NCBI GenBank assembly: GCA_964442135.1
Contig: CAYTYN010000021.1
Location: 1 to 24,242, forward strand
From: Avanaerovorax sp964442135
Lineage (GTDB): Bacteria > Bacillota > Clostridia > Peptostreptococcales > Anaerovoracaceae
DNA: 24,242 nucleotides
Direction: 5' to 3'
This document shows, piece by piece, positions 6,835-13,987 of the stretch. Made by a program: the position numbers and the translations under genes. The notes below the pieces were generated by a model, which was given only the letters and a program-made list of their open reading frames with translations, had not been told where the DNA came from and did not search any database. Position 1 is the stretch's first letter. The number at the start of each line of letters is the position of its first letter.

Positions 6835-7575
6835 TTAAAATGCCTCCTTTCGGTGGAGCATCCAGTAGGATACGCTGTCATCTATTGTGATCTCCTCTCT
6901 ATACTCCGCCTTCTCCTTTCCATCCGCCGCGAATATGACCAGTTCCAGCCTGTCCCGGTCCATAGCGTCCGGAATATCCGTCATAGGTATCTCTGCCTTC
7001 TTCACAGATCCATTCCCTGAAAGGGTCTTCACCACTCCGCTTCCGGAAACGGTACAAGTTGCCGTGGCGTATTCTGAGCCTGTGATCTCTGCTTCTACTA
7101 CGATCACCTCTCCGGGCCAGAATACGCTGCTGTCTCTCAGAGCCAGTCCCTTGGCTGCGGCAGTCAGGTTGTACTTTTCTCTGTTTTTATCCCACTCGGA
7201 GGTGTGGCCTATTTTCACCTTAATTGAAAGTTTCTCCTCCGTACTGTCTGCTTCTGTCCCCTTTTCGCTTTCACCGGCCGCAGTCACATAAAGCCCCCCT
7301 GTATCGCCTCCTGTCACAAGGCTGCCCGTTCCGGACTGATCTTCTCCATCGCCTTCAATACCTGCGCTCGCCTTGCGCAGGAGCTCATCTCTTATGGTAT
7401 CCCCCATCCCCCTTACCAGCTCGCTTCCTTCGATTATCATCTCCGAAGCGCTGCCGCGATCGAAATCCACCAGATGGCTCATGGCCGCACACTGTTCCGC
7501 CTCCAAAGCCGCCCCGGCAAATATTATCGATAAAGAGCCTATAATTGCGGCTGTATTTCTTCCGTCTATTCTCAC
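6835..7575 (-). CDS. Unrecognised membrane-anchored exported protein, 246 aa
   Basis: I do not recognise this protein. It has one N-terminal hydrophobic segment (about residues 7-24), a helical charged stretch, a Gly/Ser/Thr-rich linker (about 90-115) and a C-terminal domain of alternating beta-type strands with a Cys-free Ig-like look (EVIVVEAEITG, TATCTVSGSG, RLELVIFAADG). The likely start is GTG at 7573-7575, with AGGAGG 8 bases upstream; a GTG three codons earlier is also open but sits on the ribosome site. The frame overlaps nothing and is co-transcribed between the 191-aa anchored protein and the CpaB-like gene. It could be an adhesin-like tip component or TadG-like protein of the same machine; that is inference from context. 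Confidence 0.6.
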   Translation of the reverse strand: MRIDGRNTAAIIGSLSIIFAGAALEAEQCAAMSHLVDFDRGSASEMIIEGSELVRGMGDTIRDELLRKASAGIEGDGEDQSGTGSLVTGGDTGGLYVTAAGESEKGTEADSTEEKLSIKVKIGHTSEWDKNREKYNLTAAAKGLALRDSSVFWPGEVIVVEAEITGSEYATATCTVSGSGVVKTLSGNGSVKKAEIPMTDIPDAMDRDRLELVIFAADGKEKAEYREEITIDDSVSYWMLHRKEAF

Positions 7576-7593
7576 ATTAAACACCTCCTGTCC

Positions 7594-8169
7594 TCACCAC
7601 TGAATAGGGGTGCAGCCGGATATCTTCCATTGTCCGTCCTCCTTTTCCAGTCCGAGATACATCACCACAATGAACTCATCTCCTTCTCCCCACCCGTTTA
7701 TGTCCGAGTACCCCTGCGCCGTATTCTTGTAGATACATCTGCAAGTGACAACGCTTTCACCGTCCACATCGGTGAGCTGGCTGAGCTTTATGTCCTCCAC
7801 CTCCAGAAGATCCTGAACTATCTCATTTTCCCGATAGAATTCCCGTGTAGTCTCAGGATCGCCGGTTCCCTCCAGCTGGGAACGGTATTTCTCCGTTAAA
7901 AGCTCGTATCCCTCTCTGCCGTCGCTGTCAGTGTAATCCCTGACGCAGAAGGCCTCAGCGAATTCCATGCACAGCTCTGACATCTCTTCTCTCTGATCCT
8001 CATACCCGCCGTCAGATTCCATAGCTGTGTTTTCAGGATTTATCTCCATTTCATTTCTCTCCTCTGTATCTACGCTGTTTTCCGAAGGAAAGCCTATGGC
8101 GGCGATCAACAGGGAAACAGCGAATACTCCGGCGGCCGCCCCTATTCCAATCTTATATTTCCTATCCAT
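7594..8169 (-). CDS. Unrecognised membrane-anchored protein, possible NTF2-like domain
   Basis: This 191-residue protein has a basic N-terminus, one membrane helix (about 7-27), a very acidic linker rich in Glu and Asp (about 28-60), and a folded C-terminal domain ending in a VVMYLGLEKEDGQWKISGCTP pattern. The final pattern (strand, Gly, W-K-I) and the YELLTEKYRSQLEG helix recall NTF2-like or VirB8-type extracytoplasmic domains, but this is only a resemblance. Four cysteines in the outer domain could pair. It is the second gene of the operon. Its start follows AGGCGG, and its stop lies next to the ribosome site of the 246-aa protein. Most likely it is a structural envelope part of the Tad-like apparatus. 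Confidence 0.55.
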   Translation of the reverse strand: MDRKYKIGIGAAAGVFAVSLLIAAIGFPSENSVDTEERNEMEINPENTAMESDGGYEDQREEMSELCMEFAEAFCVRDYTDSDGREGYELLTEKYRSQLEGTGDPETTREFYRENEIVQDLLEVEDIKLSQLTDVDGESVVTCRCIYKNTAQGYSDINGWGEGDEFIVVMYLGLEKEDGQWKISGCTPIQW

Positions 8170-8179
8170 GTGATACCGC

Positions 8180-8590
8180 CTAAAGTATGGAAAGGTTTCT
8201 GGCTACTTCGTACAGAAACCTCTGCTTCCAAATCCTCCACAGCTTATTGGGAAAAGCGTTCCCCGGATTTTTCAAGATGATGTTGCTCAGGACGTAGGAT
8301 CTATACACGTCCGGTATGCCGGCAATGGCGTCCTGGATTCCCCTGACCCTTTCCTCTAACGCCGCTCTTTCCACGGCGGCGTTCTCCGTAGGACTCCTTC
8401 TGATTCCGTGGGAAAGTACGTTCTCTCTGAGTATGCTGCCGCTCTTCTCCATGGAGTCTCTGGATTCTGACAGCTCCCTTATCCGCTCCTCCATTCTCCC
8501 CAGATCTCTTACCGCCCAGAGGCTCTGATAATACACCGCATCCGGCAGTACGTATTCCTTAAATCTGGTCTGCTGCCATTCTCTCGCCAT
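8180..8590 (-). CDS. Small phage-type regulator-like protein heading the Tad-like operon
   Basis: This 136-residue basic, helical protein has a central coiled-coil-like part (RMEERIRELSESRDSMEKS) and a C-terminal segment with IPDVYRSYVLSNI and WRIWKQRFLYEVARNL. That C-terminal pattern resembles small phage-encoded transcription-activator-like proteins (RinA/ArpU-type) as I remember them; the match is by eye only. There is no membrane segment or signal peptide, so it is cytoplasmic. The frame is open to an ATG at 8623, but that codon overlaps the promoter -10. The ATG at 8588-8590 has a perfect AAGGAGG site, so it is the start. As first gene it may control the operon or an assembly step. Confidence 0.55.
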   Translation of the reverse strand: MAREWQQTRFKEYVLPDAVYYQSLWAVRDLGRMEERIRELSESRDSMEKSGSILRENVLSHGIRRSPTENAAVERAALEERVRGIQDAIAGIPDVYRSYVLSNIILKNPGNAFPNKLWRIWKQRFLYEVARNLSIL

Positions 8591-8622
8591 GTTCTTTCTC
8601 CTCCTTCTACCGTTGTTCCTCA

Positions 8623-8651
8623 TTTTTACTACAATCTCATCGGGGAGTCAA
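8623..8651 (-). promoter_or_regulatory. Promoter of the Tad-like operon
   Basis: On the minus strand, TTGACT (8646-8651) and TAAAAA (8623-8628) are separated by exactly 17 bases. Transcription would start near 8616, giving a leader of about 26 nt that contains the AAGGAGG site of the first gene. No other good promoter was seen down to 1444, and gene spacing is tight, so all twelve genes are probably one transcript. Confidence 0.65.
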
Positions 8652-8757
8652 TACAGTTTAATGAATTTTTGGTATTTTTTTGGTTATATGCCGTCTTTTG
8701 CCAAAATTTACATGCCCCGGCCCCGGGACAGGTTCGGGTACGATCTAAGCTCATTGT

Positions 8758-8800
8758 CAAAAAAAGAAAAAAGAATCACTAAGACTTGCTTAATGATTCT
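8758..8800 (-). terminator. Rho-independent terminator of the glpP-mbl-udk-hom operon
   Basis: On the minus strand, AGAATCA-T-TAAG pairs with CTTA-G-TGATTCT around a short CAAG/T loop and is followed by TTTTTTCTTTTTTT. It lies 33 bp after the hom stop codon. It separates that operon from the Tad-like operon promoter downstream. Confidence 0.88.
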
Positions 8801-8832
8801 CGCGTTCAATATGGATAGGACACCTTCCCCTT

Positions 8833-9879
8833 TCAAATCTCCTTCAGCAGCCTTAGCACATCGGAAAGAATCCCGTATGCCGTCTGCTCCTTTTCCGGGT
8901 CGTGTTCCACTATGGATATGGTTCCCATCAGGTCTGTGGTCAGCGACACCAAGGAAGTAGTGCCTTTGACACAGGCGAGCATGCTGCCCATCGGCACCTC
9001 CTCGGGAGCGACCTCGGCGGTGACCTCTCCGTTCGGGCCCACCTTTCCGCGGCAAACCAGCCTTATAACCATGCCCTTTTCTTCGGCCGCCTTTACATCC
9101 GCGGCTGTGATTCCGTCGATCCCTGTTCTGTTCACGTCGTCAGGGGTTATGTCGGTTCCGGCCAGCACGTTCATAAGCGCTGTCAGCTTGGCGGCAGCGT
9201 CGTAGCCCTCGATGTCCATAGCAGGATTGGCTTCGATGAACCCTCTCTTCCTTCCGTTTTCCATTATGGTGTCGAAGGGTACACCGTCAGCCATCTCATC
9301 CAATATGTAGTTAGTAGTGCTGTTCAGTATACCTGATATCTCCGTTATCCTGCACATGTCGAGAGTTTTCTCCGCCATATTGTAGATAGGAGTTCCGTCC
9401 ATAACCGTAGTCTCGTAATAGAACTTCAAACCCCTCTTATCGGCTTTGTTCTTAAGCTTCTTATGAGCCCATGCCACAGGGCCTTTATTGGCTGATATGA
9501 CGTGCTTACCGGCGGCAAAGGCCTCCAGAATATGGTTTATCGCCGGCTGTCCGCTCATTATGTTAAGGGGAGTTAGCTCCAGAACCGCATCGCAGCAGGG
9601 AGATGACACTACGTCGAAAGCCGTTTTGTCGCAGTATCCCGGAAAATCCGGGTTGAAAACCCCTTCCACCTCCAGCATTCTTCTCACCTTGGCCGTATCT
9701 ATCCCGTCAAGGTCCACTATGCTTCCCCGAGAGCCTGTAACGATGGCCGTTATAATAACGTTCCTTCCGTACGTAGCTCTGATCTCATCCCTCTTTTCCT
9801 CCAGCATTTCGGAGAAAGCCTGTCCGGCGTTTCCGAATCCTAACAGAGCCAGTCTGAAGTCTAATCCGAAGTCCTGCAT
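8833..9879 (-). CDS. hom: Homoserine dehydrogenase
   Basis: This 348-residue NAD(P)-dependent enzyme reduces aspartate semialdehyde to homoserine, the branch to threonine and methionine. The Rossmann loop GFGNAGQAF is at residues 14-22. VISANKGPVAWAHK matches the family's ANK motif, and TEISGILNSTTNYIL and GFIEANPAMDIEGYDAAAKL are the catalytic-domain signatures. There is no C-terminal ACT domain (longer homologues have about 430 residues), so feedback by threonine through ACT is not expected. The start has AAAGGAGG 7 bases upstream, inside the 14-bp gap after udk. It is the last gene of the operon, before the terminator. Confidence 0.93.
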   Translation of the reverse strand: MQDFGLDFRLALLGFGNAGQAFSEMLEEKRDEIRATYGRNVIITAIVTGSRGSIVDLDGIDTAKVRRMLEVEGVFNPDFPGYCDKTAFDVVSSPCCDAVLELTPLNIMSGQPAINHILEAFAAGKHVISANKGPVAWAHKKLKNKADKRGLKFYYETTVMDGTPIYNMAEKTLDMCRITEISGILNSTTNYILDEMADGVPFDTIMENGRKRGFIEANPAMDIEGYDAAAKLTALMNVLAGTDITPDDVNRTGIDGITAADVKAAEEKGMVIRLVCRGKVGPNGEVTAEVAPEEVPMGSMLACVKGTTSLVSLTTDLMGTISIVEHDPEKEQTAYGILSDVLRLLKEI

Positions 9880-9893
9880 TGTCTTGCCTCCTT

Positions 9894-10514
9894 TTATTCT
9901 CCGCCCAGGAGCGCCATTATCCTCTGATTCAACATCTCGATAGCGACTGTGTTATATCCCCCTTCGGGAATTATTATGTCAGCGTTTTTCTTGCTCGGTT
10001 CCACGAACTGCTCGTGCATTAGCTTTACGGTAGAAAGATACTGGTTAATGACCGATTCCAGGGTTCTCCCCCTCTCCCTGACGTCTCTCAGTATCCTCCT
10101 TATGATTCTCACGTCCGCATCGGTGTCCACGAAAACCTTTATGTCGAACATATCCCTAAGCTCTCTGTTCTCAAATATCAGGATTCCTTCCACTATTATG
10201 ACCTTGGAGGGTACCACGGTCACCGTCTCCTTCCTCCTGTTATGGGCGGAAAAGTCATAGGTAGGACGCTCTACGAACTCACCCCTCTTAAGCTCCCTGA
10301 TATGCTCGATCATGAGATCCGTGTCAAAGGCGTCAGGATGGTCGTAGTTCAGCTTGGTTCTTTCCTCATAGGTCAATTCATCGTGAGCCTTATAGTAGTA
10401 GTCGTGGCTCAGTATGGTCACAGCGTCGTTAAACTGCTCTTTTATTCTCTTTATAATGGTACTCTTACCGGATCCCGTTCCTCCTGCTATACCTATAACG
10501 ATGGGGTAATTCAT
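9894..10514 (-). CDS. udk: Uridine kinase
   Basis: This 206-residue cytosolic enzyme phosphorylates uridine and cytidine (pyrimidine salvage). The P-loop is GIAGGTGSGKST at residues 8-19, followed by SHDYYYKAHDELTYEERTKLNYDHPDAFD, a hallmark of the family. RPTYDFSAHNR and the EGILIFENRELRDMFDIKVFVDTDADVR segment are also typical. Length is the normal 205-213 residues. The ribosome site GGAGGAGG lies in the end of the metallo-hydrolase gene, whose stop is 1 bp before this start, indicating coupling. No other pyrimidine genes are nearby. Confidence 0.97.
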   Translation of the reverse strand: MNYPIVIGIAGGTGSGKSTIIKRIKEQFNDAVTILSHDYYYKAHDELTYEERTKLNYDHPDAFDTDLMIEHIRELKRGEFVERPTYDFSAHNRRKETVTVVPSKVIIVEGILIFENRELRDMFDIKVFVDTDADVRIIRRILRDVRERGRTLESVINQYLSTVKLMHEQFVEPSKKNADIIIPEGGYNTVAIEMLNQRIMALLGGE

Positions 10515-10515
10515 C

Positions 10516-12171
10516 CTATCTGTCCTCCTCCGTTACTATTGAGCCTAGGTTTACGGTTGCCTTCGCAAGCTCTTGGACGATGTTGTTTATCCTTATCATC
10601 TTATCATGGGAAACCCTGCTTCCCATGGCCAGATCGGTATTGTACAGGATGTGCTCTATTTCCTCGTGTATGTTGGAAATCTTGTTTCTCACGTTCTGTA
10701 TCTCTTCGTACTCGGCCTCTCTCCTCTCGGCGCTCTCCCTGTTCAAAATCTCCGCCGAGCCCGTATCCAGCTCGAACTGGGAATTTCCCGTAACGACTAC
10801 CGGATCGTAATCCAGCTTATCCCTGAGCAGCTCGGCGAAGGACTCCTTGGCCTTCTTCTCACCGTGGACAAGAAATATCTGCTTAGGCTTTTGCCTGAAG
10901 GCGGCCGCCCATGCGAAGAGACCGTCTCTGTCTGCGTGACCCGAGAACCCGTCCAGCTTATATATCTCGGCGTTTACCTGTATCTCCTCGCCGAACAGGG
11001 TTACCTCCTTCATCCCGTTGACTATGGCTCTGCCCAAGGTCCCCTCGGCCTGATATCCTACGAATATGACGCTGTTCCTGCTGTCCCACAGGTTATGCTT
11101 CAAATGGTGCCTTATTCTTCCGGCTTCACACATGCCGCTGGCGGAAATGATGACCTTAGGCTCTTTGTTCATGTTAAGCGCCCGGGATTCATCTGTACTC
11201 CTGGTAAAGGTCAGGTTCTTAAAGTCGAGAGGATTATCTCCCTTCAGGATGTACTCTCTCGTTTCATCGTCAAAAGCCTGAGCGTTTCTCCTGAAAACCT
11301 CAGTGGCGGTGGTGGCCATGGGGCTGTCCACGTACACCTTCACCTTGTCCAATTCACTTCGGTAATCTGATCTCTCGTCATAGAATTTATTGAACTGGAA
11401 GATCAGCTCCTGGGTTCTTCCTACCGCAAAGGACGGGATGACGACAGTTCCTCCCCTCTTAACAGTCTTAAGCACTATATCCAGAAGCTGCTCTATGCTG
11501 TCCGAATTAGCCGGGTGAACTCTGTCCCCGTAGGTAGTCTCCATTATGACGTAGTCGGCCTTCTTTATATATGTCGGATCCCTCAGGATAGGTCTTTCCG
11601 TCATCCCCAGATCTCCCGAAAAGACGATCTTAGACTCCCTGCCATCCTCCTTTACCCACAGCTCTACGATGGACGACCCCAATATGTGACCTGCGTCATT
11701 GAACACGATCCTCATGTCGTCGTTGATATCTATCATCTGATCGTAGAGGACAGGCTGGACGTATTCCAGAGTCTCCACTGAATCCTCGTAGGTATAGAGA
11801 GGCTCCACCGGCGGGCGTCCTGCCCTCTCAGCCTTCCTGTTCTGCCATTCGGCGTCCTTCTCGTGGATGTATCCGCTGTCTTTTAGCATGACGTCGAGAA
11901 GATCAGCCGTAGCGTCGGTACAGTATATCTTACCCCGAAAGCCTCTTTTCACCAGAAGGGGAAGTCTGCCGCAGTGGTCGATGTGAGCGTGGCTCAGCAC
12001 CACGCATTCGATCTCTGAAGGGTCAAAGGGAAACGGCTCGTAATTCAATGCTTCCTGAGCCTTTCCTCCCTGAAACTGACCGCAGTCAAGAAGTATCTTA
12101 TGATTCCCGCCGGTCAAAAGGTGACAGGATCCGGTAACTCCCGTAGATGCTCCGCAAAACTCGATTTTCAT
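10516..12171 (-). CDS. Beta-CASP metallo-beta-lactamase-fold RNase-like protein (CPSF/YSH1 type)
   Basis: This 551-residue member of the exonuclease/CPSF-like metallo-beta-lactamase family (COG1236) probably acts on RNA. Zinc ligands are visible: HAHIDH at 61-66, H162 in AGHILGS, and D187 in FSGDLG. The beta-CASP region follows (VIPSFAVGRTQELIF, DSPMATTATEVF, ISASGMCEAGRIRHHL), and then GFSGHADRDGL, the RNA-specific metallo-hydrolase motif. A helical C-terminal tail of about 90 residues, rich in Glu and Arg, has no domain I can name. AGGGAGG lies 10 bases before the start. It sits between glpP and udk, with gaps of 22 and 1 bp. Whether it is endo- or exonucleolytic cannot be told from sequence alone. 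Confidence 0.9.
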   Translation of the reverse strand: MKIEFCGASTGVTGSCHLLTGGNHKILLDCGQFQGGKAQEALNYEPFPFDPSEIECVVLSHAHIDHCGRLPLLVKRGFRGKIYCTDATADLLDVMLKDSGYIHEKDAEWQNRKAERAGRPPVEPLYTYEDSVETLEYVQPVLYDQMIDINDDMRIVFNDAGHILGSSIVELWVKEDGRESKIVFSGDLGMTERPILRDPTYIKKADYVIMETTYGDRVHPANSDSIEQLLDIVLKTVKRGGTVVIPSFAVGRTQELIFQFNKFYDERSDYRSELDKVKVYVDSPMATTATEVFRRNAQAFDDETREYILKGDNPLDFKNLTFTRSTDESRALNMNKEPKVIISASGMCEAGRIRHHLKHNLWDSRNSVIFVGYQAEGTLGRAIVNGMKEVTLFGEEIQVNAEIYKLDGFSGHADRDGLFAWAAAFRQKPKQIFLVHGEKKAKESFAELLRDKLDYDPVVVTGNSQFELDTGSAEILNRESAERREAEYEEIQNVRNKISNIHEEIEHILYNTDLAMGSRVSHDKMIRINNIVQELAKATVNLGSIVTEEDR

Positions 12172-12193
12172 AGCTATCTCTCCTCCCTAAGGC

Positions 12194-12751
12194 TTAAAGC
12201 TTAATATTCCAAAGTCCTACTTCTCCGGTGGACACTATATCCGCTCCGGCCGCCAGGGCTGCCCTGACCTCTTCTTCAGTTTCTATAAGGCCTCCGGCTA
12301 TGATTGGAAGATTAGTCTTCTCGCCGAACTCCCTGATTTTTTTCGCAACAACACCGGGCATCAGCTCTATGATGTCCGGCTTGGATATGTTGATGGACTC
12401 AAGGGACGTTCCCATGGAATGGGAATCGACCAGGAAAAATCTCTGCACCGTTGTTATTCCCAAGTCCTTGGCCATTTTAACTATACCTGTCCTGGTGGTC
12501 AGGACACCGTCCGCCCCCTGTTTTGCTAAAAATTCAAGTCCCGATCTGTCCTTTCCAATACCTTCGGCAAAATCCACGTGAATAAAGGCCTTTTTTTCAA
12601 AGCTGTGGATCTCCTTTATAGACTGATTTACCGTCATAATATTGGAATGAAGAAGAAATACTATATCTACGTCAGATCTGAGCGCTGTGCTAAAGTCTCT
12701 TTCCGTTCTAATCGCTGCCGCAATAGGCTTCTTAATAAGTTCTCCTACCAT
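12194..12751 (-). CDS. glpP: GlpP-family glycerol-3-phosphate-responsive antiterminator
   Basis: This 185-residue TIM-barrel-type protein matches the GlpP family, which in Bacillus binds glycerol-3-phosphate and prevents termination in glp leaders. Family signatures are seen: PIAAAIRTERDF at the N-terminus, FLLHSNIMTVNQSIKEI, FIHVDFAEGIGKDRSGLEFLAKQGADGVLTTR, VQRFFLVDSHSM, IELMPGVVAKKI and IIAGGLIETEEEV. No glpF, glpK or glpD is in the window, so its RNA target must be elsewhere or the member has another role. A GAGGGAG site is 3 bases from the start. It is the first gene of the operon with the beta-CASP protein, udk and hom. Confidence 0.9.
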   Translation of the reverse strand: MVGELIKKPIAAAIRTERDFSTALRSDVDIVFLLHSNIMTVNQSIKEIHSFEKKAFIHVDFAEGIGKDRSGLEFLAKQGADGVLTTRTGIVKMAKDLGITTVQRFFLVDSHSMGTSLESINISKPDIIELMPGVVAKKIREFGEKTNLPIIAGGLIETEEEVRAALAAGADIVSTGEVGLWNIKL

Positions 12752-12789
12752 TATCTCCCTCTCGCCTTGGTAAAACCCCAGATGGGTTC

Positions 12790-12798
12790 ATTATACCA
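12790..12798 (-). promoter_or_regulatory. Extended -10 promoter of the glpP operon
   Basis: The minus strand reads TGGTATAAT: a consensus -10 at 12790-12795 with the extended TGN immediately upstream (12796-12798). No good -35 is visible at 16-18 bases, which is acceptable for an extended -10 promoter. Transcription would start near 12783, about 31 nt before glpP. A short AACCC/GGGTT hairpin just downstream with a T-run may be a weak leader element. Confidence 0.6.
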
Positions 12799-12823
12799 CA
12801 AAGGGAGATAAAATGGGGAACCA

Positions 12824-13987
12824 TTATCGCAATTTTGAAATTACGTATTCGGTAAAGGCGGACGCGGTAGCTCCCTTTGCGGTTCCCGTAGCTTTAACCT
12901 TCTTTTCCTCATCGATGCAGATGGTCAGGGCCCGGCTCAACATGTCTGCCTTCTCAAAAAATCCCACATGCCTGAGCATCATCTCGCAGGCCTTAAATAT
13001 GCTGGATGGGTTGGCGTACTCCGCCAGTCCTTCATCTACCATCCTTGGAGCCGTGCCGTGGACAGCCTCGAACATGGCGTACCTGTCTCCCACATTGGCG
13101 CTTCCTGCCGTGCCGACTCCGCCCTGTATCTCAGCCGCCTCATCTGTCAGAATATCTCCGTACAGGTTAGGGGTAAGAAATACCTGAAAGTCCTTTCTTA
13201 CGGCAGAATTTATCAGGTTGGCTGTCATAATATCTATGTACCAGTCCTCCACCTCTATCTCAGGATAATCTTCGGCTACCTCCCGGCATACCCTGGTAAA
13301 GGTTCCGTCCGTCTTCTTCATAATGTTGGCCTTCGTCACTACGGACACCTTGGATTTTCCGTTGGCTCTGGCGTAATCGAAGGCAGCCCTTGCAATCCTT
13401 CTCGTTCCCCCTTCTGTAGTGACCTTAAAGTCCATGGCCAGCTTTCCGGTAATCTCCACCCCTCGGCTTCCAAGGACGTATTCCCCTTCCGTGTTCTCTC
13501 TGAAAAACACCCAGTCTATGCCCTCTGCCGGTACTGCAACCGGACGTATGTTGGCATAGAGATCCAGCTCCCTCCTGAGAGTCACGTTGGCGCTTTCCAT
13601 GCTTCCTCCCTTCGGAGTCTCCGTAGGGCCTTTCAGCAGCACGTCACACTTTTTTATCTCCGCCAGCACATCGTCCGGCACAGCCTTTCCCTTTGCCCTC
13701 CGGTTTTCTATGGTCAGGCCCTCTATAGGTCGAAGCTCCACTCTGCCGTTTCTTATCTCACTACTTAAGAGCTCCTTCATCAGCTTTACGGCTTCGGACA
13801 TTATTACCGGGCCTATGCCGTCACCCGCCGCTATACCGATAACTATGGGCCTGCCTTTTTCGACGGGCTCTAACGGGAAAGCGTCCCCCTTCTCCGCCCT
13901 TTCCATCTCTTCCTGCCGCTGAAGCTGTTCCACGAGAAGGGCTCTGAACGCGACAGCAGCCTCATCGATCAATCTGCTATCTACCAT
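12824..13987 (-). CDS. icd: Isocitrate/isopropylmalate dehydrogenase family: probable isocitrate dehydrogenase
   Basis: This 387-residue beta-decarboxylating dehydrogenase probably converts isocitrate to 2-oxoglutarate. GDGIGP is at 55-60, and KGGSMESANVTLRRELDLYANIRP carries Ser132, Asn134 and Arg138, a substrate-site pattern of isocitrate rather than isopropylmalate enzymes. LTPNLYGDILTDEAAEIQGGVGTAGSANVG and AVHGTAP are also family hallmarks. After HGTAP comes RM, matching neither the usual NADP pattern (Lys-Tyr) nor the usual NAD pattern (Asp-Ile), so the cofactor is unclear. The first ~46 residues are an extra acidic helical extension absent from most relatives. The start overlaps the aconitase stop by 11 bp and has GGAGG 5 bases upstream. 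Its place in the citrate operon settles the substrate. Confidence 0.88.
   Translation of the reverse strand: MVDSRLIDEAAVAFRALLVEQLQRQEEMERAEKGDAFPLEPVEKGRPIVIGIAAGDGIGPVIMSEAVKLMKELLSSEIRNGRVELRPIEGLTIENRRAKGKAVPDDVLAEIKKCDVLLKGPTETPKGGSMESANVTLRRELDLYANIRPVAVPAEGIDWVFFRENTEGEYVLGSRGVEITGKLAMDFKVTTEGGTRRIARAAFDYARANGKSKVSVVTKANIMKKTDGTFTRVCREVAEDYPEIEVEDWYIDIMTANLINSAVRKDFQVFLTPNLYGDILTDEAAEIQGGVGTAGSANVGDRYAMFEAVHGTAPRMVDEGLAEYANPSSIFKACEMMLRHVGFFEKADMLSRALTICIDEEKKVKATGTAKGATASAFTEYVISKLR

Noticed and set aside
8591..8623. Upstream Met (8623) for the operon-head regulator
   Set aside because: The codon falls on the -10 box of the promoter; the 8590 start has a perfect AAGGAGG.
8712..8740. 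GC-rich CCCCGGCCCCGGG stretch as a terminator or regulatory stem
   Set aside because: The arms leave almost no loop and no T-run follows; it lies between a good terminator and the next promoter and has no clear role.
10573..11370. Long plus-strand frame opposite the beta-CASP gene
   Set aside because: It is the antisense shadow of a strongly conserved gene, with no domain resemblance or promoter.
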